64,000 nt of DNA from Streptomyces composti. GTDB taxonomy: Bacteria; Actinomycetota; Actinomycetes; Streptomycetales; Streptomycetaceae. Every line of letters begins with the position of its first letter. Position 1 is the stretch's first letter. Positions 1-6,718 of the stretch are shown here, one piece after another. Position numbers and translations under genes: made by a program. The DNA lies in contig NZ_JAATEM010000019.1 of the NCBI RefSeq assembly GCF_012034205.1, positions 1 to 64,000 of the forward strand, in the 5' to 3' direction. The notes beneath the pieces were generated by a model, which saw nothing but the letters and a program-made list of their open reading frames with translations, made no database searches and was not told the origin of the DNA.

Positions 1-60
1 TCCGGACGCCCGCTCGAGGTGCGCCACCACAGCTTTTCCCACGACCCGGAGGTATCCCCG

Positions 61-1233
61 ATGGCCACCGCTGCACTCGCCCGCCCCGGGCACCGCCGCT
101 CCGAGGTGGGCCCCGTCGAGCTCTTCTTCGACCTGGTCTACGTCTTCGCGATCATCCAGCTGTCGCACGTGCTGATCGAGCATCTCTCCTGGGAGGGGGC
201 CGCACAGACCGTCGTGGTGTTCGCCGCGCTGTGGTGGGGTTGGAACTACACGACCTGGGCGATGAACTGGCTCGACCCCGGTCGCACACAGGTCCAACTG
301 CTCTGCGGAGTGCTCATGCTCACGGCGCTGGGCATGTCCATCGCCATCCCACGTGCGTTCGAGGATGCGGCCTGGCTCTTCGTCGGCTGCTACCTGCTCA
401 TGGGCGTCATCCGCCCGGTCTTCATGATGATCGCGTACCGCGGTCACCGTCTCGCGGCCAACTACCGGATGCTGCTGCTGTGGACCCTCCTGGCGGGTGT
501 GTTCTGGGTGCTCGGGGCGGCACTGCCCGCAGGATCCAGACTCGCCCTGTGGGTGGTTGCGGTCGTGGTCGACTATGCCGCGCCCCTCGCGCAGTACCGC
601 ATCCCGGGGCTCGGCTCCGCTCCGATGGAGCACTGGGACACCGATGCCGACCACCTCGCCGAACGCAACCGCCTCGTGTTCATCATCGCGCTCGGAGAGT
701 CGATTCTGCTCATGGGCGGCAGCATCGTCGCCAGCGGACAGCTCACTGGGTCACTTGCCTTGAGCGCAGTGATCGGTTTCGCGTCGCTGTTCGTCCTCTG
801 GTGGAACTACTTCGCACTCGCAGGCCCGGAGACTCGCGGCGGCGATTCCTCGACGGCGGCACTGCGTTCGGCGTATGCGTACGCTCACGCGCTCATGGTC
901 CTCGGCGCAATCCTCGTCGCGGTGTCGATCGAGCAGAGACTCTCGCACGACCACCTCACCCCTGCCACCGTCCTGGTGACATCGGCCGGACCGCTCGTCT
1001 ACCTCGTCGGCAACGTCCTCTTCCTCCGATCCCGCTTCGGACGCCTCACCCGATCCCGCTTCATCGCCGCCGCAGTGCTCATCGTGCTCACATTCGTCGC
1101 GATGCCGCTGACCAGACACCTCCCGGTGAGCGCCTTCAGTGTCGCCGTGCTCGCCGTGACCGCCACCCTCGCAGCACACACGGCCTACACCACGCGACGC
1201 CAGGCGCAAGAGGACTCCCCACAGCAACCTTGA
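61..1233 (+). CDS. LtrA-family multi-pass membrane protein
   Basis: Resembles the low-temperature requirement A (LtrA) family of bacterial integral membrane proteins, whose biochemical role is unknown. From the ATG at 61 the product is about 390 residues, the usual family length, with a dozen or so hydrophobic segments. The N-terminal signature VELFFDLVYVFAIIQLSH and the later ERNRLVFIIALGESILLMGG segment are typical of the family. A GGAGG at about 48-52 favours ATG 61 over the in-frame GTG at 19. Codon choice is more relaxed than in the Streptomyces core genes further right, consistent with the whole left end being acquired. The next gene is a TetR-type regulator, a frequent partner of small membrane proteins. 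Family assignment is confident; function is not. Confidence 0.8.
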   Translation: MATAALARPGHRRSEVGPVELFFDLVYVFAIIQLSHVLIEHLSWEGAAQTVVVFAALWWGWNYTTWAMNWLDPGRTQVQLLCGVLMLTALGMSIAIPRAFEDAAWLFVGCYLLMGVIRPVFMMIAYRGHRLAANYRMLLLWTLLAGVFWVLGAALPAGSRLALWVVAVVVDYAAPLAQYRIPGLGSAPMEHWDTDADHLAERNRLVFIIALGESILLMGGSIVASGQLTGSLALSAVIGFASLFVLWWNYFALAGPETRGGDSSTAALRSAYAYAHALMVLGAILVAVSIEQRLSHDHLTPATVLVTSAGPLVYLVGNVLFLRSRFGRLTRSRFIAAAVLIVLTFVAMPLTRHLPVSAFSVAVLAVTATLAAHTAYTTRRQAQEDSPQQP

Positions 1234-1250
1234 CCGGTCATTCAAGAATG
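1231..1250. promoter_or_regulatory. Candidate TetR operator
   Basis: The perfect palindrome TGACCGGTCA (1231-1240) overlaps the ltrA-like stop codon and runs into CATTC-AA-GAATG (1239-1250), 15 bases before the TetR-like start codon. TetR proteins usually bind such nested inverted repeats in front of their own gene. The site is inferred from position and symmetry only. Confidence 0.35.
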
Positions 1251-1264
1251 GCTATCCATGAAAC

Positions 1265-1639
1265 ATGGTCGGGGTTGCGCAGTTTGATCGGCACGATGTG
1301 CTGCTGTCCTCCGCGCGCACGTTCGCCGAGCACGGCTTCGAAGCGTGCAGCGTGAATCGACTTGTGGACGCGACGGGGCTGCAGAGGGGAAGCCTCTATG
1401 GAGCATTCGGCAGCAAGGCAGGGCTTTTCCGCGAGGCGTTCAAGGTCGCGACCGAGACGAGCGCAGATCGAGGCCTCGTGACAGATCTGCTCATCGTGGC
1501 CCTGAGGGAGCGGGCTGCGACGGACCCTTTGGTGGCGGAAATCTCGAAGCGCACCGTAGCGGCGATGGAGGCACAGCCGTTTTCGGTCGCCGATCAGGTG
1601 TACTCCCGATTGCTCCAACGTGCAGGATTGACTTCCTGA
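1265..1639 (+). CDS. Shortened TetR-family regulator
   Basis: The first ~50 residues form a TetR-type helix-turn-helix: VLLSSARTFAEHGFEACSV followed by LVDATGLQRGSLYGAFGSK and then a KAGLFREAF helix. The product is only 124 residues, whereas TetR repressors are usually about 190, so most of the ligand-binding domain is missing. The residual C-terminal part (LRERAATDPLVAEISKRTVAA) still resembles the family. Either this is a decayed gene or an internal deletion has joined the HTH to the last helices. Its location between an LtrA-like gene and broken genes favours decay. It could still bind DNA if it dimerises. No clear Shine-Dalgarno sequence is visible. Confidence 0.6.
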   Translation: MVGVAQFDRHDVLLSSARTFAEHGFEACSVNRLVDATGLQRGSLYGAFGSKAGLFREAFKVATETSADRGLVTDLLIVALRERAATDPLVAEISKRTVAAMEAQPFSVADQVYSRLLQRAGLTS

Positions 1640-1670
1640 CCCGCGCAACCGACTGAAGAAGGAGAAGAAG

Positions 1671-2186
1671 ATTGCCGATGTGACTATCAAGGATGGCGAA
1701 CTCGTCGCGCGGATCCAGGGGATCCGCAAGCTCGGCACACTCAAGAGCGAGCTGTCAATCCCGCTGACACAGGTTCGCGGGGCCCGGGCTCACCGAGGCC
1801 AAGCACTGGCCCGGACGCAAGATCTTGGGAACGGACGCCTACGGCGGTACCTGGGTGGAACATTCTCCCAGGACGGCGATCGCGTCTTCTGGGACGTCGC
1901 AGACCCTGCCAAGGCGATCGTCATCTCACTCGAGGACGACGACCTCAAGAGACTCTACGTCGAAGTCGAAGAACCGGAGAAGACCGTGCAGATGATCGAA
2001 GCGGCGATCGCGAAATCCGCATACCGACCACTGACACGCAGGCTCCGAAATGTCGAAGCCATTCCGCCCGACGCAAGTTCATCTTGGATTGATTCGTGCG
2101 GGAACTCGACAACGTCGTCACAGACTGGAATGACGCCGCCTGTGCCAGCTGGTCACCAATCACATACCCTGCACGCCGGATGTTGA
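1671..2186 (+). pseudogene. Small cytosolic protein gene with two compensating frameshifts
   Basis: The ends of this frame belong to a small conserved actinobacterial protein of unknown function (start VTIKDGELVARIQGIRKL, later GTFSQDGDRVFWDVADPAKA and an IVISLEDDDLKRLYVEVEEP stretch). The expected middle, GLTEAKHWPGRKILGTDAYG, is read only in the +1 frame at roughly 1768-1846, so one small indel near 1765 and another near 1846 scramble about 25 residues without closing the frame. The likely ancestral start codon also looks damaged: a good GGAG (about 1659) lies 8 bases before ATT at 1671, where ATG would give MADVTIKDG. The usable GTG is at 1680. The reading frame runs past the natural C-terminus near 2020 into unrelated sequence. 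I call it a pseudogene. Confidence 0.6.
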
Positions 2187-2372
2187 TCCGCGTGACGACC
2201 GCCGCGTGATCGAGCTTCGGATCACGCAGTATCGAGCGGTTCCCGTGATTGTCGCGCCGACGACCCGCGCGGGGCCCTCGGGACCAACCGCGTGCCAACG
2301 AGCGGGTCGCGGATGATGAACCATGACCGGGGCGATCCTCCGAGGTCGAGTCCCATGGAGTGGTGTGGTGCT

Positions 2373-2388
2373 CGTGTGATCGATCGAG
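2373..2388 (+). repeat. Left inverted repeat of IS256-like element
   Basis: CGTGTGATCGATCGAG; matches the reverse complement of 3684-3699 at 14 of 16 positions. Lies just outside the 3' end of the transposase remnant. Confidence 0.5.
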
Positions 2389-2398
2389 TTGGTCGGGG

Positions 2399-3649
2399 TT
2401 AGGCGGATAGGGCGAGGACGGGGTCGGCGGCGGTAGTCTCCTCTCCGATGTCGGGGATGATGCTGAGTCGGCAGCGGCCGAGGAGTTCGAGCCCGAGGTA
2501 GCGGCGACCTTCGGCCCATTCGTCGGTCTGTTCGGCGAGGACCGCGCCGAACAGGCGGACGATCGCGTTCCGGTTCGGGAAGATGCCGACGCTGTCGGTG
2601 CGGCGACGGATCTCCCTTTTGAGGCGCTCGTCCGGGTTGTTCGACCAGATCTGGGTCCAGACGTCTTTCGGGAAGCTCGTGAACGCGAGATCGTCCGCCC
2701 TCGCAGCGTCGAGGTGATCGTGAACGTCGGAGAGTTTCTCGGCGACGTAGTTGAGGAGCCGGTCGAACTGCACGTCGACAGCAGTCTTGTCGGACTGGTC
2801 GTAGACCGAGTACAACATCGCTTTGACCGCCGCCCAGAGACTCTTCGGGGTCACGGACATGAGGTTCGCGGCGTACTGGGGTGCGGCAGCGCGGCCAGAC
2901 CGCTCCGGGCAGGTTCGCGGTCACGGCGTCAACGAGACCGGCATGCGCGTCGGAGGTGACGAGGCGGACACCGGTCAGGCCGCGGGAGACGAGGTCGGCA
3001 AAGAACTGATTCCAGGCCAGCCCGGTCTCGCTGGTCGCGACCCGCAGCCCGAGGACCTCACGCCTCCCGTCGGCATTGACGCCGGTCGCGATGAGCACGA
3101 CCGTGTTCACGACGCGTCCGCCCACGCGGACCTTCATCGTGAGCGCATCGCAGGCGACGAACGTGAACGGCCCGGCCTCGTCGAGCCGGCGGTTGCGGAA
3201 CTGGTCGACGTGCCAGTCGAGGTCCGCCGACATGCGAGACACCTGGGATTTCGAGAGGGCGCGGATGCCGAGAGTCTTCACGAGCTTGTCCATCCGGCGG
3301 GTGGAGACCCCGGCGAGGTAGCAGTCCGCGACGGCCGTGATCAGGGCCCTCTCGGCGCGCTTGCGGCGCTCGAGGAGCCACTCCGGGAACTACGAGCCCT
3401 TCGGAGTTTCCGGACGGCGACATCGATCGTGCCGACCCGGGTGTCGAGGTCGCGGTGCCGGTAGCCGTTGCGCTCGGTGATCCGGTCCGGGCCGGGCCGC
3501 CCGTACTCGGTTCCGACGACGGCGTCGGCTTCGGCGGACAGGAGGGCGTTGATGATCGTCTGCAGCAGGTGCCGCATCAGATCCGGCGACACGTCACCGA
3601 GTGCTTCGCGGAGCACGGTCGCGGGGTCGACACTGTGAGGAGCGGTCAT
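2399..3649 (-). pseudogene. Broken IS256-family (Mutator-type) transposase
   Basis: Three minus-strand pieces join into one transposase of about 415 residues. The N-terminal piece (3649 down to about 3400) starts MTAPHSVDPATVLREALGDV and has the DLMRHLLQTIINALLSAEAD segment. The central piece has KSQVSRMSADLDWHVDQFRN and the DDE-domain start FTFVACDALTMKVRVGG, followed by LVTSDAHAGLVDAV. The C-terminal piece (from 2860) begins MSVTPKSLWAAVKAML and ends VLALSA at 2399. A frameshift near 3395-3403 is followed by an amber stop (3390-3392) where SYFPEW is expected, and a second frameshift falls in a G4 run at 2878-2881 in CRT-QYAANLMS. IS256 elements are not known for programmed frameshifting, so this copy should be inactive. 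Confidence 0.8.
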
Positions 3650-3683
3650 CGTGTGTTTCCGTTCGAGGGGTTGTAGGAGATTG

Positions 3684-3699
3684 CTCGAAGGATCACACG
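3684..3699 (-). repeat. Right inverted repeat of IS256-like element
   Basis: CTCGAAGGATCACACG; mirror of 2373-2388 with two mismatches, 35 bases upstream of the transposase start. Confidence 0.5.
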
Positions 3700-3847
3700 A
3701 TGGCCGCGTCTACGTCGACATCGGCGACGAGGCCAGCCACCGAGTGACTGGACCACTATGCGGGACTCCACTTCCTGCTGCGACGCATGGTCCCACGGCG
3801 GGTCGAATAGAGTCGCGATCGGAAACGTAGGTGTCGCGTGTGCCCGG

Positions 3848-4717
3848 CTATCGGTCAGAAGCTCTCGACGAGCGTCTTCGCTGACACTTCGGGCAGAAGT
3901 AGCTGGAGCGTCCCATGAACCGCTCGCGCACGATCAGCGTCCCGCAGCGGTGGCACGGTCTGCCTTCCCTTCCGTATGAATGCAGAAAACGTGAGAAGTA
4001 GCCGGACTCGCCGTTGACGTTGACGTAGAGGCTGTCGAAACTGGTGCCGCCCGCGGAGAGGGCGGCGTTCATGACGTCCCGGACGTGGCCCAGCAGGAGC
4101 AGGGTGCGCGGGCGGGTGAAGCCGGCCGTGGGGCGGTCGTAGTGGATGCGGGCGCGCCACAGCGCCTCGTCGGCGTAGATGTTGCCGACGCCGCTGATCA
4201 GGGACTGATCGAGCAGAGCCCGCTTGATGGTGGTGCGCTTGCGGCGCAGGGCCTGGTGGAAGGCCTCCTCGTCGAAGAGCGGGTCGAGCGGGTCGCGGGC
4301 GATGTGCGCGATGACGTCGGGCAGGCCCTCGGACGTGGTGTCGTGCAGCGACAGACCGCCGAAGGTGCGCTGGTCGACGAAGCGGAGTTCGGTGTCCCGG
4401 GCGTCGGTGAAGCGGATGCGGACGCGCAGGTGCTTCTCGTCGGGCGCGGTGTGCGGCTGGACGAGGAGCTGTCCGCTCATGCCCAGGTGGGCCAGGATCG
4501 CCTGGCCGGTGTCCTCGAGGGGCAGCCACAGGTACTTGCCGCGGCGGCTCGGGGTGCAGATGCGGTGGCCCTTGAGGCGGTGCGCGAAGTCGTCGGCGCC
4601 TGCGAGGTGGCGGCGCACGGCGCGCGGATGGAGCACCTCGGCGTCTGCGACGGTCCGGTGGGCGACCCACCGCTGGAGTCCGCGCCGTACGACCTCGACC
4701 TCGGGCAGCTCGGGCAT
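3848..4717 (-). CDS. mutM: Formamidopyrimidine-DNA glycosylase (Fpg/MutM), mosaic 3' end
   Basis: Removes oxidised purines such as 8-oxoguanine and nicks the abasic strand. The start is MPELPEVEVVRRGL, with catalytic Pro2 and Glu3; the GRRGKYLW-type lysine is at about residue 60; the SLISGVGNIYADEALW helix-two-turn-helix is present. A C-terminal zinc finger CHRC-X16-CPKC completes the enzyme, at the normal length (289 aa). GGAGGGG lies 8 bases before the ATG. From codon 242 (position 3994) to the stop the codons change abruptly: TCA CGT TTT ... TCA ... GGA AGG ... AGA, TGT, CGA, AGA, TCT, all rare in Streptomyces. Residues 242-289 therefore appear imported, restoring the frame and the zinc finger. 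The rnc gene lies upstream, separated by a strong hairpin. Confidence 0.93.
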   Translation of the reverse strand: MPELPEVEVVRRGLQRWVAHRTVADAEVLHPRAVRRHLAGADDFAHRLKGHRICTPSRRGKYLWLPLEDTGQAILAHLGMSGQLLVQPHTAPDEKHLRVRIRFTDARDTELRFVDQRTFGGLSLHDTTSEGLPDVIAHIARDPLDPLFDEEAFHQALRRKRTTIKRALLDQSLISGVGNIYADEALWRARIHYDRPTAGFTRPRTLLLLGHVRDVMNAALSAGGTSFDSLYVNVNGESGYFSRFLHSYGREGRPCHRCGTLIVRERFMGRSSYFCPKCQRRRSSRASDR

Positions 4718-4767
4718 GTGTCGTCCCCTCCGGTGGTGTCCGGCCCCCCCGTGCGGGCCGGTGTACG

Positions 4768-4807
4768 ACCCGAGCGCCCGCCCCGGTCGTGGGGCGGGCG
4801 CTCGGGT
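4768..4807 (-). terminator. Hairpin between rnc and mutM
   Basis: A perfect 17-bp stem (4768-4784 with 4791-4807, 6-base loop), very GC-rich and without a T-tract, as is common for Streptomyces intergenic hairpins. It may reduce readthrough into mutM or stabilise the upstream mRNA. Confidence 0.6.
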
Positions 4808-4839
4808 GTGACAGCTCGGTCGGCTCGGGCAGGCGCGCG

Positions 4840-4881
4840 GTGTGCTGCCCGTCGGGCGGCGTGTGCTGCCCGTCAGGCGGA
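4840..4881. repeat. 21-bp tandem duplication over the rnc stop codon
   Basis: GTGTGCTGCCCGTCGGGCGG(C) at 4840-4860 is repeated at 4861-4881 with one internal change. The second copy contains the rnc stop codon (4873-4875). Confidence 0.7.
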
Positions 4882-5697
4882 GGCCGACGACGCGTCGGCG
4901 TTCTGCTGCTGCTCGGCGGCCTTGGCCTCGGCGGCCGTGACGGCCTCCTGGGCTTCTGCCGCCGCCTTGGCGCGCTCGTCCGCCGCGGCCCGGATGGACC
5001 GCCAGGCGGACTCGGCGGCCTGCTGCTCCGCCTCCTTCTTGCTGCGGCCGGTGCCGGTGCCGTACGAGACGCCTCCGACGCGGGCGGCAGCAGTGAAGGT
5101 CTTCTCGTGGTCGGGGCCGGTCTCCGTGACCAGGTACTCGGGGACGCCGAGCCCCTCGGTCGCGGTGAGCTCCTGGAGCGATGTCTTCCAGTCCAGGCCG
5201 GCGCCGAGGTTGGAGGACTTCTCGATCAGCGGGTCGAACAGGCGGTGCACCAGCTCCGCCGCGGCGTCGAGCCCCTTGTCGAGGTAGACCGCGCCGATCA
5301 CCGCTTCGAGCGTGTCGGCGAGGATGGAGGCCTTGTCCCGGCCGCCCGTGCCTTCTTCACCGCGGCCCAGCCGGATGAAGGAACCCAGGTCGAGGCTGCG
5401 CCCCACGTCCGCCAGCGCCCGCGAGTTGACCACCGCGGCCCGCAGCTTGGCCAGCTGGCCCTCGGGCAGGTCCGGGTGGGTGCGGTACAGCGTGTCCGTG
5501 ACCACGAGACCGAGCACGGAGTCCCCGAGGAACTCCAGCCGCTCGTTGGTCGGCAGACCGCCGTTCTCGTACGCGTAGGAACGGTGGGTCAGCGCACGTA
5601 CCAGAAGGGCGGACTCGACCTGGTAGCCGAGCCGCCCTTCCAGAAGCGTGTGGGACGAGGCCTGATTGTCCGCTGAGTTCTTCTTCGGCGTGGACAC
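4873..5697 (-). CDS. rnc: Ribonuclease III
   Basis: Double-strand-specific endoribonuclease that processes rRNA and mRNA; in S. coelicolor it is AbsB, a global regulator of antibiotic production. The GTG at 5697 gives 274 residues starting MSTPKKNSADNQ. The catalytic domain has HRSYAYENGG, the signature NERLEFLGDSVLGLVV with the metal-binding Glu/Asp, and DTLEAVIGAVYLDKG as the second acidic site. The dsRNA-binding domain follows (DWKTSLQELTATEGLGVPEY to SKKEAEQQAAESAW). A low-complexity Ala/Glu/Gln tail (KAAAEAQEAVTAAEAKAAEQ) extends the C-terminus beyond most RNase III proteins. It lies 19 bases after rpmF in a DUF177-rpmF-rnc operon. Confidence 0.95.
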   Translation of the reverse strand: MSTPKKNSADNQASSHTLLEGRLGYQVESALLVRALTHRSYAYENGGLPTNERLEFLGDSVLGLVVTDTLYRTHPDLPEGQLAKLRAAVVNSRALADVGRSLDLGSFIRLGRGEEGTGGRDKASILADTLEAVIGAVYLDKGLDAAAELVHRLFDPLIEKSSNLGAGLDWKTSLQELTATEGLGVPEYLVTETGPDHEKTFTAAARVGGVSYGTGTGRSKKEAEQQAAESAWRSIRAAADERAKAAAEAQEAVTAAEAKAAEQQQNADASSASA

Positions 5698-5716
5698 AGT
5701 GCCTCTCACCAGCCGC

Positions 5717-5890
5717 TCAGACCTCGAGGACCTGGCGCTTGTTGTAGGTGCCGCAAGACGGGCACGCGATGTGCTGCTGCTTGGGCTCGTGGCAGCGCTC
5801 GCACGCAACCAGGGTGGGGACCGCAGCCTTCCACTGCGACCGGCGGTGGCGCGTGTTGCTGCGCGACATCTTCCGCTTCGGAACAGCCAC
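5717..5890 (-). CDS. rpmF: 50S ribosomal protein L32
   Basis: A 57-residue protein: VAVPKRKMSRSNTRHRRSQW at the N-terminus and a zinc-ribbon CERC...CPSCGTY near the C-terminus, so this is the cysteine-containing (zinc-binding) L32 form. Streptomyces genomes usually also encode a zinc-free paralogue under Zur control elsewhere. The GTG start follows the DUF177 stop by 2 bases, so translation is coupled. The linkage DUF177-rpmF-rnc is widely conserved. Confidence 0.95.
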   Translation of the reverse strand: MAVPKRKMSRSNTRHRRSQWKAAVPTLVACERCHEPKQQHIACPSCGTYNKRQVLEV

Positions 5891-5892
5891 GG

Positions 5893-6537
5893 CTACTTCT
5901 CCTGCTTCTCGTCGACGCCCGGTTCGGCGCCGCTCATCTCGTCCTTCTCGCCGGCCTTCATGGTGTCGGCGAGTCCCTGCAAAGCCGCCCAACGGATGTC
6001 GACGGCGTCGTGGTGGTGGTCCGGGTCGTCGTTCAGGTTGACTCCGCACTCGGAGCACAGACCTGCACAGTCCTCCCGGCACACCGGCTGCATCGGCAGT
6101 GCGAGCACCACCGCATCGCGCAGCACGGTCTCGAGGTCGATCAGACCGTCCTCGACAAAGAGCCTGTCCTCGTCGTCCTCGGCGTCGTCGGCCGGTTCCG
6201 TGATCACACGGCCCCGGTCGTCGGCGTCAGGGTACGAGAACATCTCCTGGAAGTCCGCATCGGGCCGCAGCTCGACGGGCTCCAGACACCTTACGCACTC
6301 CCCCTCGGCCTTCGCACGGGCGGTGCCGGTGACGAGCACACCTTCCATGACGGACTCGAGGCGGAGCTCAAGCTCCACCGGGGCGCCCTCCGGCACTCCG
6401 ATGACTCCCTGGATACCGAAGTCCTTGGGAGCGTCGACCGTGCGGGTCAGGCGCTGCAGCGCACCAGGCCGCCGACCCAGCTCGTGTGTGTCGAGCACGA
6501 GAGGGTTGCGGTGGTCGAGGCGGGCGTTCAGGGCCAT
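5893..6537 (-). CDS. YceD/DUF177 family protein
   Basis: A 214-residue member of the DUF177 (YceD) family, which is linked in bacteria and plants to 23S rRNA accumulation. It has two cysteine clusters, CVRCLEPV in the middle and CREDCAGLCSECGVNL near the C-terminus, probably a metal site. An acidic stretch (PADDAEDDEDRLF) lies between them. It is the first gene of the operon with rpmF, rnc and perhaps mutM, behind a good vegetative promoter at 6627-6656. The start ATG 6537 is preceded by a purine-rich CAGGA. Confidence 0.88.
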   Translation of the reverse strand: MALNARLDHRNPLVLDTHELGRRPGALQRLTRTVDAPKDFGIQGVIGVPEGAPVELELRLESVMEGVLVTGTARAKAEGECVRCLEPVELRPDADFQEMFSYPDADDRGRVITEPADDAEDDEDRLFVEDGLIDLETVLRDAVVLALPMQPVCREDCAGLCSECGVNLNDDPDHHHDAVDIRWAALQGLADTMKAGEKDEMSGAEPGVDEKQEK

Positions 6538-6626
6538 TCCTGCTTTCGGTCTTCGAGCTGAGGGGGTGCTGCCGTTCGGAGTTCCGGGGCAGCGTCGATC
6601 GCGGGCATACGCGCGACCGAAGAGCC

Positions 6627-6656
6627 AGGATACTGGACCTTCCGCTCTCGGCCCAA
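6627..6656 (-). promoter_or_regulatory. Vegetative promoter for the DUF177-rpmF-rnc operon
   Basis: Reading leftwards: TTGGGC (6656-6651), 18-base spacer, TATCCT (6632-6627), about 90 bases before the DUF177 start. This matches a HrdB-type promoter reasonably well and falls in the only intergenic gap upstream of the operon. Confidence 0.5.
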
Positions 6657-6718
6657 TCCGCCCTCGCCGGGACCCGCCGTGGGCCCGCGGCGGGGCCCGG
6701 TGACCGGCCTGCGGGCGG

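Larger units (their letters stand above)
2373..3699. mobile_element. Degenerate IS256-family insertion sequence
   Basis: A single transposase gene on the minus strand, disrupted in at least three places, is flanked by inverted repeats CGTGTGATC..TCGAG (2373-2388) and its mirror (3684-3699), 14 of 16 positions matching. The 1.33-kb span is typical of IS256-family elements. The repeats may be subterminal, and I see no convincing 8-9-bp target duplication. The element lies within the foreign left end and is not the cause of the mutM junction about 300 bases further right. Confidence 0.65.

Noticed and set aside
23..60. GTG at 19 as start of the LtrA-like gene
   Set aside because: The ATG at 61 has a well-spaced GGAGG and matches the family N-terminus better.
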